Source: CAWCTD01 sp963798455 (lineage in GTDB: Bacteria > Acidobacteriota > Terriglobia > Bryobacterales > Bryobacteraceae). From it: DNA of 64,000 nucleotides. Position numbers and translations under genes: made by a program. Position 1 is the first letter of the stretch, and each line of letters begins with the position of its first letter. A model generated the notes under the pieces. The model had not been told where the DNA came from, searched no databases, and worked only from the letters and a program-made list of their open reading frames with translations. The stretch covers positions 3,844,001 through 3,908,000 of the forward strand of contig CAWCTD010000003.1 of assembly GCA_963798455.1 (NCBI GenBank), in the 5' to 3' direction. Of this stretch, positions 9,552 to 19,400 are shown one piece after another.

Positions 9552-10586
9552 ATGAGACCTGAACAGTGGGAAGTCTTTAAGAGAGCCGCCAAACTCGGCC
9601 CGGGTGCGGGCACGCCCGTCTCCGTGATCGTGGACAGCCCCTGGATTCCCGGCTACCTTGGCTTCAGCCACCTGGACTACTACTTGGACCCCGATTGCTG
9701 GTTTCAGGCGAACCTGCGGATCATGCGGGAGTTTCCGGAGATCATTTTCTTCCCCTCCTGGTGGGTCGAGTACGGCATGGCCGCCGAGCCCTCGGCTCTT
9801 GGAAGCCGGTGCAGTTTCTATACCGACCGGACGCCGACCCAGATGCCGTCTCTGGTGCGTATTGAAGACGCCGCTTCGCTGGAGCGCGTGAATCCTCTTA
9901 CGGATGGGCTGATGCCATTCATCCTGCGCCAATATCGCACCCAGAAGAAGCGAATTCAGGACGCGGGCTACACCATACCTGTTGTAGCGGCACGCGGTCC
10001 GCTGTGCCTGGCTGGTTTTCTGCGGAGCATCTCCCAGTTCATGTTGGACATGGCCGACGCGCCCGAGGCCGTCCACAGCCTCCTGGAGTTGACCACCGGA
10101 ACGGTGATCGACTGGCTGAAGGCCCAGGCCGAGGCCGTCGGTGATACGGTGGAGGGCATCCTGGTCCTGGATGACGTGGCCGGTCTGCTCTCGCAGCGCA
10201 GCTATCGCGAGTTCGCACATCCCTATCTTCAGCAGATCTGCGCGGCATTTCCCGCGGAGTGGGTCAAGGTGTACCACAACGACGCCAACGTCCGGCCCTT
10301 TCTGGCGGATCTGCCGGACACGGGGTTTGATGTTCTGAACTGGAGCCACGAGATCGACGTGCGCCAGGCGCGCGAGAAGACGCAGGGCCGCATCTGCCTG
10401 ATGGGGAACGTGGCCCCGCTGGACGTTGCAGTTCGCGGCACGCCTGAGATGGTCCGGCAATCCGCCCGTCAGGTTCTGGAGGGAAGCGGGGGCGAGGGCC
10501 TGATCCTGTCACTTGGCGGCGGCGCCAGCCCAGGAATGCCCAAGTCCAACCTCCAGGCACTGGCAGAAGCTGCGCGCCGCGAGTAA
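9552..10586 (+). CDS. Uroporphyrinogen decarboxylase (UroD) family protein
   Basis: 344 residues with a UroD-like TIM barrel. A mid-barrel GPLCLAGFLRS segment, an acidic VLDDVAGLLS segment, and a C-terminal HNDAN followed by NWSHEIDV and LMGNVAP match the pattern of UroD-family methyltransferases (MtaA/CmuA-like) better than true HemE, which carries an N-terminal RQAGR-type motif not seen here. These proteins transfer methyl groups to or from corrinoids or act on small methylated compounds. The preceding oxidoreductase and HEAT genes suggest a catabolic operon rather than haem synthesis. The substrate is unknown. Confidence 0.78.
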   Translation: MRPEQWEVFKRAAKLGPGAGTPVSVIVDSPWIPGYLGFSHLDYYLDPDCWFQANLRIMREFPEIIFFPSWWVEYGMAAEPSALGSRCSFYTDRTPTQMPSLVRIEDAASLERVNPLTDGLMPFILRQYRTQKKRIQDAGYTIPVVAARGPLCLAGFLRSISQFMLDMADAPEAVHSLLELTTGTVIDWLKAQAEAVGDTVEGILVLDDVAGLLSQRSYREFAHPYLQQICAAFPAEWVKVYHNDANVRPFLADLPDTGFDVLNWSHEIDVRQAREKTQGRICLMGNVAPLDVAVRGTPEMVRQSARQVLEGSGGEGLILSLGGGASPGMPKSNLQALAEAARRE

Positions 10587-10597
10587 GCCGCTCCGTC

Positions 10598-12172
10598 TCA
10601 GTACCCCATCAACCTTGCGCGAAGAATGATGCCCGCAGCCGACATCCTCGAGAAGAAGAACGTCTGGTCGCCGTTCCAAAGCCGGGTTGGCTTCCACTTG
10701 CCGTCTTCGAAGGTGCCTTCTTCCACGCTCAGGAACTGCGACTGCGCGCTCTTGGAGCCCGCTCGGGGCCTGAACACGACGGACGCGTCGAAACCGGCAA
10801 CCAGGAACTCGTCGGGCGAGAGCTGTCCGATCAGCACCCGGCCCGTGCGGTTCTGGGTGCCCGAGGCCGAGTAGCCGCCATAGCCGGACTGCAACGTCCC
10901 AAAATATGCCACCGCTTCGTAGCGATCGAATACCAGGTGCCGGTTTGTCAGGTACATTTCTTCCACGGCGGCCTTCAGTCGCCCCGTGCCCTGCAATTCC
11001 GCGATGGCGGGGATGGCGGGCGTCAGCAGGCGGTAGTTGGCCCCCATATCCGCCAAGCTGGCGTCCAGTTGCTTACCACCACGGTTTACCCCGAAAGGCG
11101 CGAAACCCATGGCGTCGAAGTCCGCGAGCGCATAGAACATGTAGCGCGCGAAAGCGGTCGTGCCACCCGTTTCCGGAATGAGGAGAGGATTGTCAGGGCG
11201 CTTGTAGCTCTGACACACCTCGCGGTAGCCAGCGTAGTCGGCGACGTAAATGTCCGGCGCGATGACGTCAATGGCCGGGGTGACGGCCTTCCAGATGTCG
11301 AGCACGTTCGACGTGGCGCCCCCGCTTGGGTAGGCTTCGCCGGGGCGCATGAACCCCTTTCGCTCTCGGAGCCAGACGTTTACATAGAGCGGCAGCGGGT
11401 TGACCTTCTTGCCCGCGGCGGCGACCTCGTTCACATAAATGGCCACGTGGTACGCGGCGAATGCCTCTTCGGCATCCACGCCGAAGACTTCGGACCATGT
11501 ACCCGGTTTCCTTTTGAGCGCGGTCGTCAGCCCGGCGGGCGCTTGACCCGCGAACAGTTTGTTCGACTCTTCCGAATAATCCCGGACCGTGTCGAGCGAA
11601 CCAGGCTCGTTCTCCACCTGCACCATGATGACGGTGTGCTGGTCCTTGTCGACCTGCCCCAAGTGCTCCATCAAGCGGGTGAATGCCCGGCGATCGCTGT
11701 TGAGGTTCGCTTTCGAATGCGGCGACAGGACCCGCACGGGCTTTCCGGCGGGACCGATCATGCGCGGAAACTGCGACAGGTTCTGTTTGACCCACGGCGG
11801 CGCGTAATCCATCACCCCGTTCTTCCACGTTCCGAACCAGAGCAGAATCAGGCGGAGGTTGTTCTGCCTGGCGCCTCGGAGGATCTGGTCGACGAGGTCG
11901 AAGCTGTACTGTCCCGGCTGGGGCTCGATGGTCTCCCAGTACACGGGCACCTCGGCCGTGTTGACGTTCATCTGCTTGAGCTGGGGCCAGGCTTCCTCGA
12001 GCGCGGACGGCCAGCCGCTCGAGTTGCCCAACTGCGCCCCCAGGACGATGTAAGGCCGGCCGTCCACCAGCAGGCTGTACTTGCCATCCTGTTGGGCGAT
12101 GCGCGGAACCGGCTGGGCGAGCGCACCGGTTGCCAGAAGCGCGGAAACAACGCAGAGCAGGAGAGCTCTCAC
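10598..12172 (-). CDS. Secreted GH35-like beta-galactosidase/DUF5597-type glycoside hydrolase (paralog 1)
   Basis: 524 residues starting at a GTG preceded by AAGGAGG. A Sec signal peptide is present (hydrophobic to about residue 19, then AQP). The catalytic barrel has the acid/base Glu in MVQVENEPG and a likely nucleophile Glu in LLIPETGG, the clan GH-A arrangement. The C-terminal about 130 residues form a beta-rich domain of the type found in DUF5597 proteins. Two further paralogs occur at 25206-26957 and 28118-29827. Unlike those, this copy has no lipobox and so should be periplasmic or secreted. Activity on beta-galactosides is expected from the family but not proven. Confidence 0.83.
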   Translation of the reverse strand: MRALLLCVVSALLATGALAQPVPRIAQQDGKYSLLVDGRPYIVLGAQLGNSSGWPSALEEAWPQLKQMNVNTAEVPVYWETIEPQPGQYSFDLVDQILRGARQNNLRLILLWFGTWKNGVMDYAPPWVKQNLSQFPRMIGPAGKPVRVLSPHSKANLNSDRRAFTRLMEHLGQVDKDQHTVIMVQVENEPGSLDTVRDYSEESNKLFAGQAPAGLTTALKRKPGTWSEVFGVDAEEAFAAYHVAIYVNEVAAAGKKVNPLPLYVNVWLRERKGFMRPGEAYPSGGATSNVLDIWKAVTPAIDVIAPDIYVADYAGYREVCQSYKRPDNPLLIPETGGTTAFARYMFYALADFDAMGFAPFGVNRGGKQLDASLADMGANYRLLTPAIPAIAELQGTGRLKAAVEEMYLTNRHLVFDRYEAVAYFGTLQSGYGGYSASGTQNRTGRVLIGQLSPDEFLVAGFDASVVFRPRAGSKSAQSQFLSVEEGTFEDGKWKPTRLWNGDQTFFFSRMSAAGIILRARLMGY

Positions 12173-12238
12173 CTGAATGCCTCCTTGGTCGATATCCAGA
12201 ACAGCAGGGAGTATATCAAAACAATCTGCTTCACCGGC

Positions 12239-13183
12239 TCAGGGCAGTCCGGTGGCGTTCTCCGCAGTCCTCAAACGCTCATACTCGGCTCGCTCGGCCT
12301 TCGCCAGGTCCGGCTTGCCCAGGCGCAGGTAGACGCGCGCCAGCTCGTAATGCGCTCTTGCCTGGTGCGGGTTCAGCTCGATGCTGCGCGACAGCTCGCG
12401 TTCGGCCTCGGGTAATTTGCCCTGCTTGGACAAAAGCGCGCCCAGCTCCAGGTGCGATTCCCAGAATGCCCCGTTGAGCTGAATCGACCGGTGCAACTTG
12501 GTTTCTATCTCCAGGGCATCCGGGCTGGGCGAGGCAAGAAGAGCCTTGGCGTGAAGAAAGGCGGGCAGATAGTTGCCCGGCGCCTTCTTCTCCCACGCCG
12601 CGTAAGATGCGATGACCTCCGGCAGCCGCTTGCCTGCGTGCTCCAGGATGCGGCCCAGAAAGACGTACGGCTGCTCGATCGAATCATCCAGCCGGATCAC
12701 TTGCAGGAAGGCGCTGACCGAGTCCGAGAAGCGGCGCTGGCCATAACAGGCCACGCCATAGGCAAGCACGATCTGCGGGTCCTTCGGGAACCGGAGCTGG
12801 CCTTTCCCCAATACAGCCAGGGCTTCCGCGAAGTCCCCCTGCTGGAGAAGCGCCTGCCCATAGCCCGCGTAGAACATAGCGAGCGCGTGCTCCACAGGAG
12901 CAGCGCCCGCCCCGAACTTCTCCGCCCGCTCCGCGGCCTGGACCGCCATGTCCTTCTGCCCGCTCTTCAGATAGGTCTGGGCAAGCGCGACCCAGACGAC
13001 GGCGCTGCGCGGGTCCGCTTTCGCTGCCCTTTCAAGGAATTCGCGCGCACGAACGAGGTCATTGCTGTTGAGTGCGGTAAGCCCCTGCCGAAGGTCCTCC
13101 TGGAAGGATGCCTGCGCCAGCGCGGCCAAAGGCCACAGCAGCCAGACAGCGAGCGCAAGCGCAATGGCGCGAGTGTGCCTCAT
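12239..13183 (-). CDS. Secreted TPR-repeat protein
   Basis: 314 residues with an N-terminal signal peptide (AIALALAVWLLWPLAALAQ). The rest is a helical solenoid of about seven tetratricopeptide repeats, for example DLVRAREFLERAAKADPRS near the N terminus and the last repeat near residues 260-295. No catalytic motif. Its start overlaps the stop of the upstream FG-GAP gene by 4 bp, so the two are translationally coupled and the TPR protein is likely a partner or scaffold for it. Confidence 0.82.
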   Translation of the reverse strand: MRHTRAIALALAVWLLWPLAALAQASFQEDLRQGLTALNSNDLVRAREFLERAAKADPRSAVVWVALAQTYLKSGQKDMAVQAAERAEKFGAGAAPVEHALAMFYAGYGQALLQQGDFAEALAVLGKGQLRFPKDPQIVLAYGVACYGQRRFSDSVSAFLQVIRLDDSIEQPYVFLGRILEHAGKRLPEVIASYAAWEKKAPGNYLPAFLHAKALLASPSPDALEIETKLHRSIQLNGAFWESHLELGALLSKQGKLPEAERELSRSIELNPHQARAHYELARVYLRLGKPDLAKAERAEYERLRTAENATGLP

Positions 13184-14850
13184 CGCGGCGGCCCGGGTTC
13201 CTTGACCCGCACCACGCGGTCACCGGCGACGTTCTTCAGTTCCTGAACCACGCCCGACGGCCAGCGGATCTCCACCAGGTCCGCCGCCTTCTCCGGACCC
13301 AGCCCGAAGTGTACGGGCCCGGCGCTCGAGGAGGCGTAGCCGAAGCTGAACGAGACATGGTTATACTGCGTGCCGCTGCTGGTCACGACCTTGATCCGTG
13401 CCCCGACGGCATCGCGGTTGCTCTTCGTGCCTTCCAGCAACAACTCCAGCCAGTGGCCAGCCCCGGGACTGTCGTTCATCCAGATCTCGGCCGGCGCTCC
13501 GATGGCGCTGACCACGACATCCACGCGCCCGTCGCCGTTCAGATCACCCACAGCCGAGCCACGGTGCTGCTTGGGTGGCTGCGCGGCCAGGCCCGCTTCG
13601 GCCGTCAGGGCTGCGAACTTGGCGCCGCCAAGGTTGCGAAACACCGTGTTCTGTTGCTTGACCGCGATGCGCCCCGACGCCGCCAGCGCCTCAACGTGCC
13701 CGCGAGTGACGAAGAGGTCCTTCCAGCCGTCGTTATCGAAGTCACAGATAGTAGGCGAGTAGCCTGCCATCGACAGGCTGAGCGCACCCATTCCGCTCTT
13801 GCCGGTGAAGTCGACGAAATCGCCTTTGCCCGTGTTTCTGAAGATGGGAAACGTCTCGTCGTCAAGCGCCACGAAGACGATATCCGGGTAGCCGTCGTTG
13901 TCAATGTCACGGAAATCGACGCCCATCCCGGAGATCCACTCGGCATTCTCGCTCAATGCCACGTTGGTCTCGAAGGCGACCTCTTCGAACTTCCCGCCGC
14001 CCTTGTTATGGAAGAAGAAATTGTCGAGTTTGTCGTTGGTTACGAAGATGTCCATCCAGCCGTCGAGGTCGAAATCGGCGGTTGCGCCTCCCATACCCTT
14101 CCCTGGATGCGCGCGGATGCCCGATTCCGCCGAGATGTCCTTGAAGGTCCCGTCGCCGTTGTTGAGAAACAACTGGTTGGGAAGTTTCTTGTAGAATTTC
14201 GGATGGCAATAGTCCCGCCCGCCCGGTGTCATGCAGGCCGGCTCCGTGTTGATGTCCCAACTTAGATAGTTGACCACGAACAAATCCAGCAACCCATCGT
14301 TGTTGACGTCGAGCCATACGCCGCCGACCGACCATAAGGGGCCGTACTCCGTGTCGGGCCGGTCGATTCCGGCCTTCCGGGTCACGTCGGTGAACGTGCC
14401 GTCTCCGTTGTTGTGGTAGAGCCGGTTGCCGTGGACCCCGCCCACGAAGATGTCCTTGTAGCCGTCGTTGTCGTAGTCGGCAACCGCGGCGGCGTTGTCG
14501 TAGCCAGTGCCGGCCAGACCGGCCTTTTCCGTGACGTCGGTGAAATGGCCCTTGCCGTCGTTGGCGAAGAGCCGGTCGGAGTACTTCGGCGAGGTCTTCT
14601 TCAAGGTGCGGATATCGGCCCCATTTGTGAAGAAGATGTCCAGGTAGCCGTCGTTATTGTAGTCGAACATGGCCACCCCGCCGGCCATGGTTTCCGGCGC
14701 GTGACGTTCCGGAGTCTCGCAGGTGTCCAGCGTGAAAGCGATCGGCTGATAGAAAAAGTGAATCGGCGATCCGGCAGGCGCGGCCGGCCACACGACGCCG
14801 CCCAGCAACGCGGCCGAAAGGACAACACCCGCTGCGCCGGCGACCCGCAT
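13180..14850 (-). CDS. FG-GAP/VCBS repeat protein with ASPIC/UnbV domain (CRTAC1-like)
   Basis: 556 residues with a short N-terminal hydrophobic signal. The body contains repeated FDYNNDGYLDIFFTNG-type blocks, each with the Asp/Asn calcium-binding core DxNxDGxxD, arranged as a seven-bladed beta-propeller. The C-terminal ASPIC/UnbV domain ends with a VEIRWPSGVVQ segment. Such proteins are secreted calcium-binding propellers that are very common in Acidobacteriota and Planctomycetes; their function is poorly known. It overlaps the TPR gene by 4 bp and follows the GH30-like gene by 22 bp, so all three may form one operon. Confidence 0.86.
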   Translation of the reverse strand: MRVAGAAGVVLSAALLGGVVWPAAPAGSPIHFFYQPIAFTLDTCETPERHAPETMAGGVAMFDYNNDGYLDIFFTNGADIRTLKKTSPKYSDRLFANDGKGHFTDVTEKAGLAGTGYDNAAAVADYDNDGYKDIFVGGVHGNRLYHNNGDGTFTDVTRKAGIDRPDTEYGPLWSVGGVWLDVNNDGLLDLFVVNYLSWDINTEPACMTPGGRDYCHPKFYKKLPNQLFLNNGDGTFKDISAESGIRAHPGKGMGGATADFDLDGWMDIFVTNDKLDNFFFHNKGGGKFEEVAFETNVALSENAEWISGMGVDFRDIDNDGYPDIVFVALDDETFPIFRNTGKGDFVDFTGKSGMGALSLSMAGYSPTICDFDNDGWKDLFVTRGHVEALAASGRIAVKQQNTVFRNLGGAKFAALTAEAGLAAQPPKQHRGSAVGDLNGDGRVDVVVSAIGAPAEIWMNDSPGAGHWLELLLEGTKSNRDAVGARIKVVTSSGTQYNHVSFSFGYASSSAGPVHFGLGPEKAADLVEIRWPSGVVQELKNVAGDRVVRVKEPGPPR

Positions 14851-14872
14851 TTGATTATCCGAATTACCTTGC

Positions 14873-16417
14873 CTACCGCGCTCGGAATTGCGCCACCAGG
14901 GTCACGACGGAGCGCGCCGGAATCTCAAATGGCTCGCCCGCGGGCACAGGGGGATACGCCTTCAGTTCATCGCCCTCGCGGTCGGAGGTGACATAAGGCG
15001 TGACGTTCTGGAGCCGCCAGTTCCGCTTGCCGAGATTGAAGCTTAGCACGACACGCTGAGGCTGGGTGCCGATGTTCGTGTAGACGGCCACGATCTTTCG
15101 CCCAGCTTCGTCCTTGTAAGCCGAACGCATCAAACCGTGGATGTCGTCCTCAACGCCCGAAAGCTCGATGCGCCGCATCCCCGGCCGGACAAACCGGCTG
15201 TAGTTGCCCATGGTCCACAACAGGCGCGAGGCGTAGACCGTCTCGGGATCGCCGGGCTTCTGGTAGTCCGTGTAGACCAGCCCGTCATTGGTGTTCACGT
15301 TGGTTGCCCCCAACCACCATTGCCAGGCCGATACGTTGTTGATGGTGAGGTCCAGGTGCATGACCCGGGCCACGATCAGCGCCGTGTTCATGGTCAGATC
15401 TCGCCCCCGGACGGGCTTGCCGTCCGCTGTCGTCACGCTGGGGCAGCACCACTCCGACATCCAGAACTTCCAGCCCGGGTATTGATCCATCTTCTTTCTA
15501 AGGAGCTGCCGCCATTCCAGGAGGGTCTTGCCCTCCACGTCGGAGCCGTAATCGTGGTAGAGGAAACGGCCGGACAGCAGCGGGGCGATGGACGGATCGC
15601 CCAGGAACTCGTCAATGTAGTTCCCGTAGTCTACGCCGTAAGCCTTGGTCATGTCGTCGTTCAGCGAGTACATGTTCGCTATCCGGGAGCTCTCGATGAG
15701 AGCTATCTGGGCGGGCAGTTTCTTGGCCTTGAGCCTGGCGGCCAGCTCACGCGTGATCCTCTTGATGTCGTCGTTGCTATTGCGGGTGCCTTCCTGTTTG
15801 GTGGTGTTCCACTCTCCCTGCGGCTCGTTCACCGGGCTGATGTAATCGAACAGGATGCGTTCGCGCTGGTCCGGGTTGTTCCGGAAATGGTCGAGGATGT
15901 CGACGAGGTACTGGGCGAATTGACCTTCGAAACCCGGCTTGAGGTTGGTCGTGCCGACCCCCTTGGTCGTGAAAGTGATCCCGTTGCGCGTCATGCGCCC
16001 CGGCGGACTGTTGACGAACGCTAAGAACTGAGGGACGCCGCGGGCCTTGGCGGCGGCGAGGAACCATCGCTCGCCCGCCTGCCGGCTCCAGTCGTACTTA
16101 CCCTCGGCGACCTCGAACGTCTCGGCCGTCCGCCACGGGTTGCTGATCTGCGGGTTGATTCCTCCGCCTATGTTGAACCGCCAGCAAGACAGGCCGGCGC
16201 CTTTGGTCTGGGAAAAGAGCAAGTCGGCCACGCGGTCCTTGGCGGCCTGCGACCACAAGCCGAGCTTCTGCATGCTCCAGCAATCGGAGGCGCCGAAGTT
16301 CTCCATGAGCTGGCGCTCGACGTTTGCGTTGACCGTGTCCGGGCGCGGCGGTTGCCCGGGCAAAGGGTTCGAAATCAGCACTGCGGCGAACAGAAATAAC
16401 AGTGTTTTTGCGATCAT
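14873..16417 (-). CDS. Secreted GH30-like glycoside hydrolase
   Basis: 514 residues with a signal peptide (about residues 1-21). The barrel has the acid/base Glu198 in SPVNEPQGEW and the likely nucleophile Glu322 in WMSEWCC, positions that fit GH30 (endo-beta-1,6-galactanase/xylanase type). The N-terminal segment FGASDCWSMQ also matches the GH30 substrate-cleft start. The C-terminal about 100 residues form the beta-sandwich side domain of GH30. It is probably periplasmic or extracellular and works with the TonB receptor encoded just upstream in transcription. Exact substrate is not evident. Confidence 0.82.
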   Translation of the reverse strand: MIAKTLLFLFAAVLISNPLPGQPPRPDTVNANVERQLMENFGASDCWSMQKLGLWSQAAKDRVADLLFSQTKGAGLSCWRFNIGGGINPQISNPWRTAETFEVAEGKYDWSRQAGERWFLAAAKARGVPQFLAFVNSPPGRMTRNGITFTTKGVGTTNLKPGFEGQFAQYLVDILDHFRNNPDQRERILFDYISPVNEPQGEWNTTKQEGTRNSNDDIKRITRELAARLKAKKLPAQIALIESSRIANMYSLNDDMTKAYGVDYGNYIDEFLGDPSIAPLLSGRFLYHDYGSDVEGKTLLEWRQLLRKKMDQYPGWKFWMSEWCCPSVTTADGKPVRGRDLTMNTALIVARVMHLDLTINNVSAWQWWLGATNVNTNDGLVYTDYQKPGDPETVYASRLLWTMGNYSRFVRPGMRRIELSGVEDDIHGLMRSAYKDEAGRKIVAVYTNIGTQPQRVVLSFNLGKRNWRLQNVTPYVTSDREGDELKAYPPVPAGEPFEIPARSVVTLVAQFRAR

Positions 16418-16436
16418 TGCGCCTCTGATAAAGAAA

Positions 16437-16461
16437 GGCCCCCGCCCGCGAGGACGGGGGC
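16437..16461 (-). terminator. Rho-independent terminator after the TonB-dependent receptor
   Basis: Inverted repeat with a GC-rich stem of about 11 bp (one mismatch) and a 4-base loop. Read on the minus strand it is followed by a T-rich run (TTTCTTTAT), so it should end the receptor transcript and separate it from the GH30-like gene. Confidence 0.75.
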
Positions 16462-16484
16462 TGGTCTATAGGTCTGCCATCCGG

Positions 16485-19400
16485 CTAGAAACGCAGCCGA
16501 AGAGAGATCTGCGCAGTACGCGACCCCGAGCTCGAAGTGATCGAGCCGAAGGTCGAGTTTTGCAGGTTCAAGTCGGGGTTTCCGAGCTGCGTCTTGTTGA
16601 ACACGTTGAAGGCTTCGAGCCGGAACTCCATCGCCAACCGCTCGCTGAAGCGGAACGTCTTAAACAAAGAGGCGTCCAGCGTGCTGTTCCCCGGACCCCG
16701 CATGTTGTACGCGCCCGCGTTGCCGCCTGTCCCAGCGGCGGGGGTCGTCACGGCGGTGGTATCGAACCACTTTGCCGGGCTCCGGCCATCGGGAGGCGCG
16801 CCGTTAGCGTTCTTTCCCGCGACTATGTCAGGCCGGCACGAAGCCCACACGCCCTTACATGCGTTGGACGACAGTGTGAGTGGCCGGCCGGTGCGGATGG
16901 TCAGAATGCCGTTCAGCGCCCATCCGCCCACTACGTGATTGAGCGCGGGACTCAGATTGGCCCCGTGGGCCCTGCCCTTTCCGACAGGCAGGTCATAGGT
17001 GAAGCCGGTGGTGAAACTGTGGCGAATGTCCCACAGGGCGTTGGCGTAAGCGCTCGCGAAGTTCGTCGGATCGAAGGCGCTCGTTCCGCCGCTCAGTGTA
17101 GTGTTCGCATTCGAGAAGGCGTGCCCCCAGGTGTAGGAGCTGATGAACTCCAGGCCCTGGGACATCCGCTTCTCCAACTTCGCGGTGAACCCGTGGTAGT
17201 TCCCATATCCGTAGGTGTCAGTCGCCGTGGTCCCTCCGATATACGGAATCTGACGTTGGCCTTCGGCACTGGCGCTCGGGTTGCCGCTGTTGACGGAGGG
17301 ATTCCCCGTGTGTTGCAGGACTTGATGGATCTGGTTGTTGCCGACGTAGGCCAGCTCCAGACCCAGGCGCCCAGGCAACTCGCGCTGGATCGCCACGTTC
17401 CACTTCTGCACCATCGGGTTCCGGAAGTCCGTGGCGAAGCTACGGAATGACAACTGGGCGGGCAGGGTGAAAACGTTCAAAGGAAACCCGGCGGAAAGCC
17501 CCCCGGGGAACCACGGGTTCGCATCGAACCGGCCGATCGGGGCCAGATTCTGGTCGTTACGGGCCATATTGATCGTATAGTTGAACGGCGCATTGAAGCC
17601 GAGGTTGGGATTGCCGCCCATGTTTTCCTCGCCGCCGTAGAAGATTCCGAAGCCCAGGCGGAGGACGGTCTTCGGGAGCACGCTGTAGGCCAGGCCAATC
17701 CGCGGGCCAAAGTCCACCTTGTCCCACGGGTACATGTACTTTGAGACTTGGCCGCGGGATACCTTCACGTTCGGGAAGGCCGTGGCGAAGTTCGGCGGCA
17801 GAGGGGCGTCCTGGTTCTTCCCCTTGGGGATGTAAAGGGTCATGTCGGACAAGACCAGGTTCGCCTGCTGCCCAAACTTCTCATAGCTTGGCGAGAACAG
17901 CTCGTACCGCAGGCCTATGTTCAACGTAAGCTTCCTGTTTATCTTCCAGTCGTCCTGAGCGTAGAACGCGTAGCTCTTCTTCTGCGAAGAGACTACGTTG
18001 CTCGTGGAGATTGCGCCGGTGTCCACAAAGCCCAGCAGGAACGTGGCGATCCCATCGCCGGTTTGGCTGTTGAGAGTCCCGCCGGTGGCTGAGTTCTGAG
18101 AGGGATATGCCGTTCCGTCTTGCACGAAATTAAACCTGCCGTGATTGTCCTGGTACTGCGCGAAGGGGAACTGCATAGGCCGGAATTCCGCTCCGAACTT
18201 GAAGGCGTGGGAGCCCTTCATGACAGCCACGTTTTGGACGAAGTCCCAGACGTTGCTGTACTCCTTGGTCGGCAGCCATTCGGACGCGCCGAAGGTCAGG
18301 TAGCGGGAGGCCGTGAGAAACGGAAGCCCGCCATTCAGATTCAGCATAGGCGTGGGGTCGTACCCCCCGATGCCGAAGGCCTTGTACTGATCCACATCCG
18401 GCAGCGGGCCGGCCCGTGTGGACACGAGGCGCGAAAACGCGACCCGGCTTTCGGTGATCACCGAAGCGTTCCACACTCGCGTATAGCCGAGCTGCGCATT
18501 GCGGGTCAAGTCCTGCTGCGTCTCACCGCCGAAGCCCGCCGCATCGAGTGCTCCGGGAAGCTGCGTGCCAGTAAAGGTGTTTTGCTCGTTCCAGCTCAGC
18601 GAGCCGTAAAGGCTGTCCTTATCGCTGATCCTGAAATCGGAGCGAGCATCGCCTGAGTCTCTTTGCGTATGACCGGGCGTGGAGTAGTAGTAATCATTCA
18701 GCGGGAAGCCTTTCACGGGCTGGTTTTCCGCCGGGAAGACTTTGAGGATCTTGGCCGAGGCGGGATCGAACCGGTTGGTGGGGATCTTGTTTCCGATGAA
18801 CGGATCTCGCACTGAGGCCCCGTTGACTGTGTGAAGAGACAGGGGATCGTAGATCTGGTATTGAAGGATCGCGCTTCCGGTTGCCGGGTCGGTGCCAACA
18901 CTGTTCCCAAGCACACCCGAGAAATCGCCCGTTGTCATTGCCTGCGTGGGAATGGTAGCGAGGCCGGACCTGCCCACTTGCGCGATCCGGGTGCCTTGGT
19001 AGTCGCCGAAGATGAAAAACCGGTTCTTGATGATGGGACCACCCACCGCGCCGCCGAACTGATTCTGTTTGAAGACAGCGCGTGGCTTCGCAAGCCTGTT
19101 GTTTGACCACGAGTTGGCGTTGAGCTTGTCGTTCTGGAGGACCTCCCAAACGCCGCCGTGAAGCTCGTTGGTCCCGGTCTTGAGATTGACGTTGATCACG
19201 CCCCCAGCCGCCCGGCCATACTCCGCGTTGTAGCCGCTGGTCAAGACCTGCATTTCGCCGATCGCCTCCGGCGGAGGACCGATGACGTACGAGGTTCCGT
19301 TCATGAAGTCGATGACGTTGACGTTGTTGTCCACTCCATTGAGCAGGAAGTTATTCTGCCCGTTCGAGCGGACGCCGTTGGCCGAGAAGCCGCCTCCGGC

